A DNA stretch of 64,000 nt from Cordylochernes scorpioides (lineage: Eukaryota; Arthropoda; Arachnida; Pseudoscorpiones; Chernetidae), in assembly GCA_030710605.1 (NCBI GenBank), contig CP092880.1:18661791-18725790 (forward strand), written 5' to 3'. This document shows, one piece after another, positions 1 through 8,121 of the stretch. Every line of letters begins with the position of its first letter. Within the stretch, counting starts at the first letter, position 1. The notes under the pieces were generated by a model, which saw only the letters and a program-made list of their open reading frames with translations, was not told the DNA's origin and searched no databases. Both the position numbers and the translations under genes were made by a program.

Positions 1-226
1 TCTTGGTCTCTGGTGGAGTCACCTTGGCCTCTTGTGGGGTTACCTTGGTCTCTGGTGGAGTCACCTTGGCCTCTTGTGGGGTCATCTTTGTCTCTGGTGG
101 GGTCATCTTAGTCTCTGGTGGAATCACCTTGGCCTCTGGTGGAGTCATCTTAGTCTCTGGTGGAATCACCTTGGCCTCTGGTGGGATGATCTTGTCTTGC
201 GTTGAAGTCATCTCCATGTTGTCTGA
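1..226 (-). CDS. candidate exon of a repetitive P/E/T/K-rich protein (runs off the window)
   Basis: The DNA is a 21-bp minisatellite. On the minus strand it reads without stops as a 7-residue repeat (consensus VTPPETK / VTPQEAK, about nine units) after a unique lead that includes MEMTSTQDK. A splice acceptor (AG at 227-228) directly precedes TCA GAC AAC ATG and leaves phase 0, which matches the phase-0 exit of the candidate exon at 1444-1506. The plus strand is open too (VSGGVTL-type repeats), but the hydrophilic minus reading looks more like protein. The pyrimidine tract is weak, and the exon continues past base 1. No family recognised; it could be plain minisatellite. Confidence 0.4.
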
Positions 227-639
227 CTACAAGCCATAAGTCAGTGAGGGGATAATTCACAGCAAAGTTAGAACTTAGCTGATTCTATCCTGTAAACATT
301 TCCTTTAATTTGGGCATGCCATTTTTACTAAAACTAGCCTTAATTATCATAAGAGAATACTAATTATATAAGGGTGACACTGAAAGTTTTCAATATTTTT
401 AGTTTATTCCATAATGTGTAACTTTGTAATAAATTATACCTAGCATTCAAAGTAAAGGCCACTGTTCCTTCCTGCCAGTTCTTATATACCACACTTGAAT
501 GATTCCTTATGACTTGACTTTTCATGAGTCTTTGTTAAGTTGACAACTAACTTTGCTCAAACAGCAGTTGTCTATACAGTGAGGAGTCTATCAGAGGATC
601 TCCTGTAGCATTAGAAACCAAGGTTCACTCTAGAGGTGT
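227..639. other. non-coding, nothing recognised
   Basis: AT-rich unique-looking DNA between the candidate exon and a MITE. On the minus-strand gene model it would be intron. Confidence 0.5.
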
Positions 640-765
640 CATAAAAGCCAGTTTTCATTTGCAAAATTACCATTTTTACACTATAGCAACTCTCTGGTAA
701 GATGATGCCTCTCCTTAAAGGACATGTTTGCTCTGCAATTTGGTGTCCTTTACAGGTTCTATCCA
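612..765 (-). mobile_element. MITE, CAGTAGAACCTC family (degenerate copy)
   Basis: Matches the reverse complement of a short element repeated throughout the window. The consensus has pogo-like ends (CAGTAGAACCTCC) flanked by TA and a body mentioning stretches such as GTGTCCTTTAGGGAGAGG and AATGGTAATTTTGC. This copy is diverged and has lost clean ends. Confidence 0.6.
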
Positions 766-1104
766 ATATATATTTTTTATTATTATCTAAGTATATATGT
801 ACAGGTTCTACTGTATATGTTTTTTTTTTTTTTCTTATGATGCTTCTTGAAGTAGCCCTCAAGAAAGTCGTCTTATTTATTAATTATTATATTTTTCTTA
901 TTTATATTATTATATTTATTATGAAGCTGATCTAATTTTGATTATCCAAGTGTTTATGGTGATACATCAGGGCATGATGTACTGAACATCAGGTTGTATC
1001 ATGCCGTGTCGTTAGATGTCCCAGAATATCATCTCTGGTCAGATGGTGACAGTGACAGACCAGGGTATGTACCAGCCTTCCATGACTACACAATGTATAT
1101 GTGT

Positions 1105-1415
1105 TGTTGTTGTTTCTTATCCCCTTGTGTAAAGATTACACGAATTCCATGAGTTCATGCTCCTCGAGCTGTTTTATGATGAGCAGCGGCTTCTCCCAAA
1201 GGACCTGTTTAGTGCATCTAATGCAGGCCAAAATGTGTTCTGGAGCTGCAGATACCAAACTACATTTTGGACAAGTGGGATAAATTTTATTATTATTTTC
1301 TATCTTCAATGGCTTGAGATGGCCTGTTCTAAATCTTGTTAGTGTTATTTGATGCTGTCTATTTCTGATGTTCAGAGCTCCTCCTGGCTTCACTCCACTG
1401 TACCAGCTGTGCTTA
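1105..1415 (-). pseudogene. LINE ORF2 C-terminus (RNase H tail) fragment
   Basis: Minus-strand reading 1136-1393 gives the last ~85 residues of a Jockey-like non-LTR retrotransposon polyprotein: a gag-knuckle-like CPKCSL...HILACIRC motif followed by the ending EEHELMEFV. The stop is followed by the LINE tail (GTGTAATCTTTACACAAGG then AACAACAAC). It is nearly identical to the longer copy at 51598-52620. 5'-truncated and dead. Confidence 0.85.
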
Positions 1416-1443
1416 CACTGTATATGTAAATATGATAACTTAC

Positions 1444-1506
1444 GCTCAGCTCGGGGTGGAGGTCCTTGGTAGGGGATAAGGGAGCTGGTGGTGTCAGTAG
1501 AACGGG
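1444..1506 (-). CDS. candidate 21-codon exon, Pro/Leu-rich
   Basis: Minus strand, acceptor CTGCTGCTGCAG after a pyrimidine-rich stretch, donor AGC|GTAAGT. It reads PVLLTPPAPLSPTKDLHPEL-S in phase 0 and would splice in frame to the exon at 1-226. It is supported only by splice sites, phase and compatible composition. It lies 40 bp from an assembly gap. Confidence 0.35.
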
Positions 1507-1545
1507 CTGCAGCAGCAGATGTGTTCAGTGGGAGTTAGCGACATG

Positions 1546-1645
1546 NNNNNNNNNNNNNNNNNNNNNNNNNNNNNNNNNNNNNNNNNNNNNNNNNNNNNNN
1601 NNNNNNNNNNNNNNNNNNNNNNNNNNNNNNNNNNNNNNNNNNNNN
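1546..1645. other. assembly gap (100 N)
   Basis: Exactly 100 N, a conventional placeholder for a scaffold join of unknown size. Order and orientation across it are not shown by sequence. Confidence 0.99.
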
Positions 1646-1769
1646 ACATATAATTATAATAAAGTATTTCGATGCACTAGCGCGCCATCTGTTATCAAAT
1701 TACAAAACTATTTTAGACGCGTAATATTCTTTTTAAAATAAAATAATTTCTACTGCCCTTACTGCAATG

Positions 1770-1935
1770 GAAAAATTAAAGGGAGGGCCTGGCTCATCAG
1801 TGGTGAACCCTCCCAGCGGTTTCGCCAGTTTAATCTACCATACCGCTGTTATATTGCATTTTTGGAACTTCCTTTTATAGTGATACTGATGTTGTCCTCA
1901 AAGCTTATGTCCATAGTTCATCTAAAATACCCATT
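1770..1935 (-). repeat. interspersed repeat with structured CTGATGA core, copy 1
   Basis: Reverse-complement copy of a repeat also at 3060-3260 and 59160-59300. It contains GGCGAAACCGCTGGGAGGG, CTGATGAGCC and CCCTCCC. CTGGC (before GAAA) can pair with GCCAG (after CTGATGA), and GGGAGGG can pair with CCCTCCC. Confidence 0.65.
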
Positions 1936-1964
1936 CGAAGAGTCCAGCATCAGTATCACTATAT

Positions 1965-2145
1965 CTAAGTCCAACCCCACCAGCGAGTGCAAGTAACCAA
2001 ACGGGGCTCAGGCACATTTGTAAGTGCAAAGTCAAACTGCTTTTCACATGTGTAGACATGTGGTGCACTTACAGTAAAAGCAGTCGCCTACTTCTACCCA
2101 CCATGATTATCATGCCCTGTACCACGTGTACTAGGAATAAGCAAA
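1965..2145 (+). mobile_element. tRNA-derived SINE, 3' part
   Basis: Sense copy of the main SINE of this window, with the tRNA-like head missing. It runs from the GTCCAACCCCACCAGCGAGT block through CACATGTGTAGACATGTGGTG to the tail GTACTAGGAATAAGCAAAA plus an A run. Confidence 0.75.
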
Positions 2146-2234
2146 AAAAAAAAACTATACTGTAAATGACACTCAACACTGATTATTGCTACTTTTATTA
2201 AAATGTAATAAGACTAACTCCAAACAAATAAATA

Positions 2235-2392
2235 CAGTTAAACCTGTCTATAGCGCCCCCTCTTGGGACTCACCAAAATAGGGTGCTATAGACAGGTCAC
2301 TTTTAATGTAAATCGCATCGTACTACGTATTTAAAATCGGGCACTATAGAGAGGGAGGCGCTATAGAGGGGTACTATAGACAGGTTTAACTG
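2235..2392. mobile_element. pogo-like MITE, CAGTTAAACCTGTCTATA family
   Basis: 158-bp element with perfect CAGTTAAACCTGTCTATA terminal inverted repeats and TA on both sides (2233-2234, 2393-2394). This is the pattern of Tc1/mariner-pogo MITEs. Other copies: 28209-28385, 34224-34810 (split by an LTR) and 49254-49432. Confidence 0.85.
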
Positions 2393-2394
2393 TA

Positions 2395-2740
2395 GTATGT
2401 AACATTTTGGCAACAGCGTTGTTACCATCATCAGACAAAAGTACTAAATGTAGATGATTTACTTCTTCATTACTGCACTTTCATTCAGTACTTTTGTCTG
2501 AAGATGGTAACAACACGGGTACAGAAACATCACACACTATTTATTTATTTGGATTTGGTCTTATTACCTTATAGTTCTCATCTATAATCCAAATTGTACC
2601 ATATCATGTTAACTATTGCAATTATTCCTGTATATATAACCCCTTCTATTCAGAGAGCTACAGGATAATAAGACCAAATCCAAATAAATTAATTGTGTGT
2701 AACGTTTCAGTAACAGCATTATAACCATCATCAGACAAAA
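2395..2740. repeat. inverted-dimer repeat with hammerhead-like core (family P1)
   Basis: Two units face each other. Each carries CTGATGA or CTGAAGA, then a GGTAACA...TGTTACC hairpin, then (G/A)AAAC and GTCACACACTATTTATT, followed by TTTGGTCTTATTACCTT and AATCCAAATTGTGCC. A second partial unit follows at 2661-2740. The family recurs across contigs 2 and 3. Confidence 0.75.
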
Positions 2741-3059
2741 GACTAAATAAGAAAAATATCACGGCATGTTCTAAATTGTACTGTTATCAAATGTGTAAAC
2801 AAGAGATAACTGTAAACCTTACTATTTAACACTGTAATGATTCCATATGCAAATTTTATTCTTAAAGAAAAATGCAGCATATATGTAAATATGTATTAAT
2901 TTTCTGATAGAAAATAAAATATGTAAAAATCATTGGATGTATATAGAGTGTAAGAGAAGAGTGAAAGTATCTTATTTATAGAAATAAATGGTTTATACCT
3001 TATAGTGTTCGTCAAGTTTTGTTAGGTAGAGAACACAACAAACACAAAGCAATAATTGA
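2741..3059. other. AT-rich non-coding stretch
   Basis: No ORF, RNA gene or recognisable repeat. It ends in a fragment (ACAAAGCAATAA) also found at the edge of the structured repeat. Confidence 0.5.
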
Positions 3060-3265
3060 ATGTAATTCTACTGTCCTATAAGCTTATGTCCATAATTTTC
3101 TTGAAAACCATTTCTGAGATTCCATCCTTCAGTGCTGCGTATATAAGCAGAATCGTCCATTACAGTATTAGAGCTCTTAGAAGCGGTCTGGTGGATTAAA
3201 TTGGTGAAACCACTGGGAGGGTTCACCACTGATGAGCCAAGCCCTCCCAATATATTTTTTCATCG
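3060..3265 (+). repeat. interspersed repeat with structured CTGATGA core, copy 2
   Basis: Contains TTGGTGAAACCACTGGGAGGG ... CTGATGAGCCAAGCCCTCCC. The helix next to GAAAC / CTGATGA is TTGGT/GCCAA, against CTGGC/GCCAG in copy 1. Pairing is kept while bases differ. Confidence 0.65.
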
Positions 3266-3374
3266 CAGAAAGGACAGTAGAAGCTTGTATTTTGTATAAA
3301 AGAAACATTCGTGCTTTTAAATCCTTTCATTTTATAAGTACTATTTAAGAACATGCTATGATTTTTTTTCTAAT

Positions 3375-3690
3375 TTAGTCTTTTGTCTGATGATGGTAAC
3401 AATACTGTTACCAAAACGTCACACACTATGATAAAGCACAATTCAGATTATAGATACAAGAAAATAAGACCTAATCCAAATAAATAAATAGTGTGTGACG
3501 TTTCGGTAATTGATTATGGTAAGAACCCTGTTACCAAAATGTCATACACTATTAATTTATATGAATTAGGTCTTATTTTCTTGTATCAATGTCACACACT
3601 ATTTATTCATTTGGATGTTTTCTTATTACCTTATATTTCTAATCTATAATCCAAATTGTACCGTATCATTATCTACTAGGAAAATCTGTA
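3375..3690. repeat. family P1 hammerhead-like repeats, several joined units
   Basis: Three or four units in both orientations. Each holds a CTGATGATGGTAAC...GTTACC-(A/G)AAACGTCACAC core and the flanking TCTTATTTTCTTGTAT and AATCCAAAT blocks. Confidence 0.7.
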
Positions 3691-3704
3691 TAAGACCAAA
3701 AGGT

Positions 3705-4140
3705 GTTGTTGTTGTTTTTTCTTATCCCCTTGTGTAAAGATTACACAAATTCCAGAGTCTCATGGAATGGGGTGTAGGGGTGCAGCTTTCGTTGATCATG
3801 GCACCATGATCTAGGCACACTTTGGTGAAAGTCTGACTTTGCCTGTAGTTTGAGGCCATTCCTAACATGGAAGCAGATGCCTTTGCTGCCGACTCTAACA
3901 TGAGTACAGACGCAGCTCCTCCGTATCCCTGGAGTGGGATCCTTGCTGAGGTCTATCAACTGGGTCAGTTGAAGTCAGGATTTTTAAAGAGGTCTTTCTC
4001 CTCTTCTAACAATGCTGCTCTTGGTCCACTGCTGCTTATTCATCAGAGTTATTCTGCTTGTTTCACAGCTGGCCTTCATATCTGAAGGTCATTCCCCTAT
4101 CCGCCACCTAGGGATGCGCCCTATAGCAGTCAGCTCTGCC
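3705..4140 (-). mobile_element. non-autonomous element sharing a LINE 3' tail (family R4), copy 1
   Basis: Antisense to its tail: AACAACAAC / TTATCCCCTTGTGTAAAG leads at 3708, then the R4 body (ATGGTGCCATGATC inverted core, CAGACGCAGCTCCTCCGTAT, CTTCATATCTGAAGG palindrome). It ends about 45 bp before the 4190 exon. The tail is the one that ends the RNase H LINE at 51598, suggesting mobilisation by that LINE. Confidence 0.7.
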
Positions 4141-4189
4141 AAGGGAGATAAAGAGAACCCTGAGATGAAGAGTTGTGTTTATGTGCCAG

Positions 4190-4287
4190 GTGGCCTGGAG
4201 GACGAGGCCTCTGACGTGTCCAGTACATCCTCCCTGCCTTCCAATCTGAGCCACCTCCTGGAGAAAGTGTACCGTGAGGGCAAGCAG
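4190..4287 (+). CDS. internal exon of the PACT-domain (pericentrin/AKAP450-like) gene
   Basis: Reads GLEDEASDVSSTSSLPSNLS then HLLEKVYREGKQ. The GC-rich codon use is unlike the surrounding DNA. Acceptor GTGCCAG at 4183-4189, donor CAG|GTCAGT. It enters mid-codon (one base is supplied by the previous exon) and leaves in phase 0, compatible with the next recognised exon at 22426. The frame stays open upstream, so the exon could begin earlier, around 4142. Assignment to the PACT gene rests on strand, composition and acidic/coiled-coil character; no domain is in this exon itself. Confidence 0.6.
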
Positions 4288-4781
4288 GTCAGTACCCAGT
4301 TAATCCACCCATCTTGTGGAGATAGAAATTTGATTTTCTTTGGTTGTTGTTTCTTAACCTCCTGTGCAAAGATTGCATAAAATCCACGAGTCAATGTGTT
4401 GACTTGGCTTAGAATTATGAATGAAACTGATTCCAATAATTATTAATTAAACATTATATTTATTGACACAAGGTAATAAGTTGGTCTTATTACCTTGTGT
4501 TTATAATCTACAATCCAAATTGTGCCTCATCAATTATATTTATTGATTTAAAAGAGAGAGAACAAAATATAAAAGGGAAACTAATATTGAACAAAGGAAC
4601 TTTTTTCTGTTTCTGGTTAGCGCCTATTTACCTGTGAGCTTACACCCACTCTGTGGTAACAATTAATTAATATATATACAACACAATGCTCCTCAAGAAA
4701 AGTGTTTATTATTATTTATTTTTATTTGTATTAATGATAAGGCACAATTTTTGGATTATAGATTAGAAATACAAGGTATTC
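4288..4781. other. intron DNA with LINE-tail and P1 fragments
   Basis: A degraded LINE-tail piece at ~4340-4400, a P1 fragment (AAGGTAATAAG...CTTATTACCTTGTG) at 4466-4530, then AT-rich sequence. No coding signal. Confidence 0.5.
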
Positions 4782-5170
4782 CCTCGGCAGATATGACTGC
4801 TACGAGGCACATTATCGGGTGGGCAGATAGAAGAACAACCTTCAGATTTGAAGGCCAGCTGTGAAACAAGTAGAATAACTTTGATGAATAAGCAGCGGTG
4901 GACCAAGAGCAGCATTGTTAGAAGAGGAGTAGACCTCTTTAAAAATCCTGACTTCAACTGACCCAGTTGATGGACCTAAGCAAGGGTCCCACTTCAGGGA
5001 TACGGAGGAGCTGCGTCTGTACTCATGTTAGAGTCGGCAGCAAAGGCGTCTGCTTCCATGTTAGGAACGGCCTCAAACTACAGGCAAAGTCAGACTTTCA
5101 CCAAAGTGTGCCTGGATCATGGTGCCATGATCAACGAAAGCTGCACCCCCTAAACCTCATTCCAAGAGAT
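4782..5170 (+). mobile_element. family R4 element, copy 2
   Basis: Opposite orientation to copy 1. It runs from the CTTCAGAT..GAAGGCCAGCTG block to AAAGCTGCACCCC. The tail is missing. Confidence 0.7.
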
Positions 5171-5209
5171 TTGACATGTGTTGGAGCTAACCCTTTTTGG
5201 ATTATAGGT

Positions 5210-5785
5210 TAGAAATACAAGGTATTCCCTCAGCAGATATGACTGATACAGGGCGCATTATCAGGTGGGCGGATAGAAGAACGACCTTCAGATATGAAGG
5301 CCAGCTGTGAAACAAGAAGAATAACTCTGACGAATAAGCAGTAATGACCAACAGCAGTATTGTTAGAAGAGGAGAAAGACCTCTTTAAATATCCTGAGTT
5401 CAACCGACCCAGTTGATAGAACTCAGCAAGGGTCCTTCTCCAGGGATACGGAGGAGCTGCATCTGTACTCATGTTAGAGTCGCCAACAAAGGCTTCCATG
5501 TTAGGAACGGCCTCAAATTACAGACAAAGTCTGATTTTCACCAAAGTGTGTCTGGATCATGGTGCTATGATCAATGAAAGCTGCACCCCAATCTTTGCAC
5601 AAGGGGATAAGAAATAACAACAACAACATACAAGGTATTAAGACCAAATCCATTTATTTTTTATTTGATCTTATTACCTTGTATTATTTGTATTAAGTGT
5701 TCTCACTTAATACACACATCCAACTTGTAATCTCACGGAGCTTGTGTAATCTTTGCACAAGGGAATAAGAAACAACAACTTGTGA
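5210..5785 (+). mobile_element. family R4 element, copy 3, with tail fragments
   Basis: A second tandem copy in the same orientation as copy 2, complete to the tail AAGGGGATAAGAAATAACAAC at ~5600. A P1 scrap (5640-5700) and another LINE tail (5745-5780) follow. Confidence 0.7.
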
Positions 5786-6235
5786 TCTCAAGCCTACAGA
5801 CAGATGACAAACAAACATGATACAGCAATGTCATCATTTTCTGACTAAAAAAATTAATTTTGCCCAGTACTTGATTACTTTTAAATTTTTTTTTTTTGGT
5901 TGAAAATTGTTTTGTGCTTGTTATTAAAACATATTTAAACTTTATATATTTTATTCAATATGAAGATCAAAATTACATAAACATCACATTTAATTATATA
6001 TTATCACAAACAATCATATATCATAACTATATAACATTAGGCCAACCATTTTTAGTTTTGTCTCCGTCACCGGTCCAATATTTTTATTTTCACAGACTAA
6101 ATTATGAGATTAATTTATAAATGAAAAATATGCAAAACAAATAAATAACTATATGCATCAAAAATGTAACAAAAAACTCTTCAAGATTTAACTCTATGTC
6201 CTTTTAAAATTTCAGCCAGATTAGTAACATAATGA
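5786..6235. other. AT-rich non-coding stretch
   Basis: No exon-like segment or recognised repeat; possible ORFs are short and AT-driven. Confidence 0.5.
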
Positions 6236-6716
6236 GGCGATAAAGAGACAAGGGTTGCCTCTCCCGTCAAAATAGACATCTACAACCAGATGCCATCTAT
6301 TGACCGTCGCTGCAACTAGTGGCCTCAGGTCGGTGACAAAGCCACAACACCAGCTTTGGCAAACTGAAAAGCGTTCACCTAAAGACCATGGTTTTGGGCT
6401 AATGGCCCTCATCAATCTAGGGCGGACTTTATTCCGGCGACGGTCAATAGATGGCGTCTGGTTTTAGACGTCTATTTTGAAGGGAGAGGCGAATCTTGTC
6501 TCTTCAGATCAATATCCTCCCGGCAAAATTTCCATCTATATTTTAGCCATAGATATGGCCCAGCTACTTTGCCAGCTAAACACCTCTTTGGCAGATTGTG
6601 AAGATTCCATTAGATCCCGTGTGGATCTCATGGAATAAAGTCCATCCTAGGTTGACGAGGGCCATTAATCCGAAACCATGGTCTCTAGGTGGACGCTTTT
6701 CAGTTTGCCAAAGCTT
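6236..6716. repeat. foldback element (family F1)
   Basis: Long imperfect inverted repeat. The left arm (GAGACAAGGGTTGCCTCTCC ... GGGCGGACTTTATTCC) recurs inverted in the right arm (GGAATAAAGTCC ... CTTTTCAGTTTGCCAAAG), with a central block ending CCTCCCGGCAAAATTTCCAT. Related copies: 20433-21578 and 33836-34020. Confidence 0.75.
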
Positions 6717-7396
6717 AAATTAATATTTTAGTAAGATTTCGTATATATAATATTTTATTTTCAATAATATTTTCTTTCAATTCCAGTTTCTACATATTCT
6801 TCTGAAGTGTATATTAAATTCTGTTTTTAACCTGTTATTCAAACCATTCCTGGCCTTAAAATTATTTGGAATTATTTTTTAGCCTAGGTTAAACTTGATA
6901 TAGAATGCTTCTAAAAGGGCATGCTGCCAGTGTTTTTTTTTTTTTTTTAGAACGCCACTCTTTGTTTCTTTTCTTTATTTTGGAAGCCATTTGTATTTTT
7001 CTTCTATTTCAAAATTGTTGAATGCAAAGATATTCTATTAAATAAAAGTATAATGTGTAAAAATTTATACAACATATAGCAAAAATAGAATGGAAATGAA
7101 AACAAACAATGCCGCTAATTTTTTGTTTTGAAATCGCGATCCGCGAGCTGAAACATGCTCAAAATTTTGTTGTTTTAAAAATTTTTAAATCACAATTTCA
7201 AGTTCGCGTTATAAGCATAGTATTTTAAATATATTTTATCATTTTGGAACCGAAAATAGGTTCGTTATAGGGTTAGTTCGTTATTTTAAAAATCGCAAAG
7301 TTCGTTATAACGATGGTATTTTCAATGGAATGGAATTGGGAATCGCCGCGGGTTCGTTATAAGGGAAGGTTCGCTATATCCAGGGTTCGTATTAGC
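6717..7396. mobile_element. truncated copy of the CAGTAAAACCCC pogo-like element
   Basis: Closely matches 13380-14215, the right part of the complete element at 12954-14224, including the AAATCGCGATCCGCGAGCTG block and repeated GTTCGTTATA motifs. The right end stops at GGTTCGTATTAG and lacks the final TIR. The two copies are direct repeats ~6.8 kb apart on either side of the HECT gene. Confidence 0.75.
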
Positions 7397-7607
7397 TTCC
7401 GTCATTGAGCAATTAGATGTATATGAGTGAAAATGAACGGCGTGGACGATCATATTTAGAGAAGAGTTATATAGCAAACACTTATAAAAATCGCTAATCA
7501 GTTGCTACATATTAAATCGCATTAGTTTCGAAATTCATGATGATTGTTCCCCGCCGCTTTTATTTTCACTCAGATACCTCTAATTGCTAAATGACAGAAG
7601 ATACACT
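7397..7607. mobile_element. small MITE with ~50-bp imperfect terminal inverted repeats
   Basis: The left end (CTTCCGTCATTGAGCAATTA ... GAGTGAAAATGAACGGCG) is mirrored at the right end (CGCCGCTTTTATTTTCACTC ... TAATTGCTAAATGACAGAAG). Abuts the truncated pogo-like element. Confidence 0.6.
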
Positions 7608-8121
7608 ATTTTATTATTTCCTTTTTAGTACATTTAAATAAAAACTTTTAAAAATGTATTTTATTTATTAAACTTATTTTTAAATATATGACAGTTACAT
7701 ATATTTTAATGCTGATTTGATTATCATTAATATCAATTATATTTAAATTCCTATACCTTTCAGAAAGAAAATTTAATTTCAAAATTGACACGCACACCAT
7801 TCTAAATTGATAGGTGCTTAGCGTTTATTATAGCAGATGATTATGATAGGTATTTGATCGCTTGATATAAAATAAATAAAATTCTGGGGATTACTAGAAA
7901 AAAAAATCTTCATTGGAATTTTTTAAATTAAAGGGAGCTTTTTTAAAAATATAATTAAAAATAAAATTTAAAAAAATAAATAAATCTGCTGCAAAAAAAA
8001 AATCATTGAAATATATTTTGAATACTATCAATTCACTTTTCTTTTTTGTTTCATTTGAAAAAAAAAATCAGATAACTAAAAAATTTGAGAGATAAAATAA
8101 ATTAAATAGAAAAAAAAAAAA
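7608..8121. other. AT-rich 5' flank of the HECT gene
   Basis: Very AT-rich with many A/T homopolymers. No conventional promoter stands out. AAATTT occurs at 8081-8086, 36 bp before the ATG, and a 13-A run directly abuts the start codon. In so AT-rich a background neither is strong evidence. Confidence 0.4.

Noticed and set aside
1466-1741. ORF spanning the first N run
   Set aside because: Artefact of translating through unknown bases; same for 47043-47472 and 57986-58267.
4763-5499. ORFs in R4 copies (for example LKRSTPLLTMLLLVHRCLF)
   Set aside because: The same frames are broken differently in each copy; R4 is non-coding.
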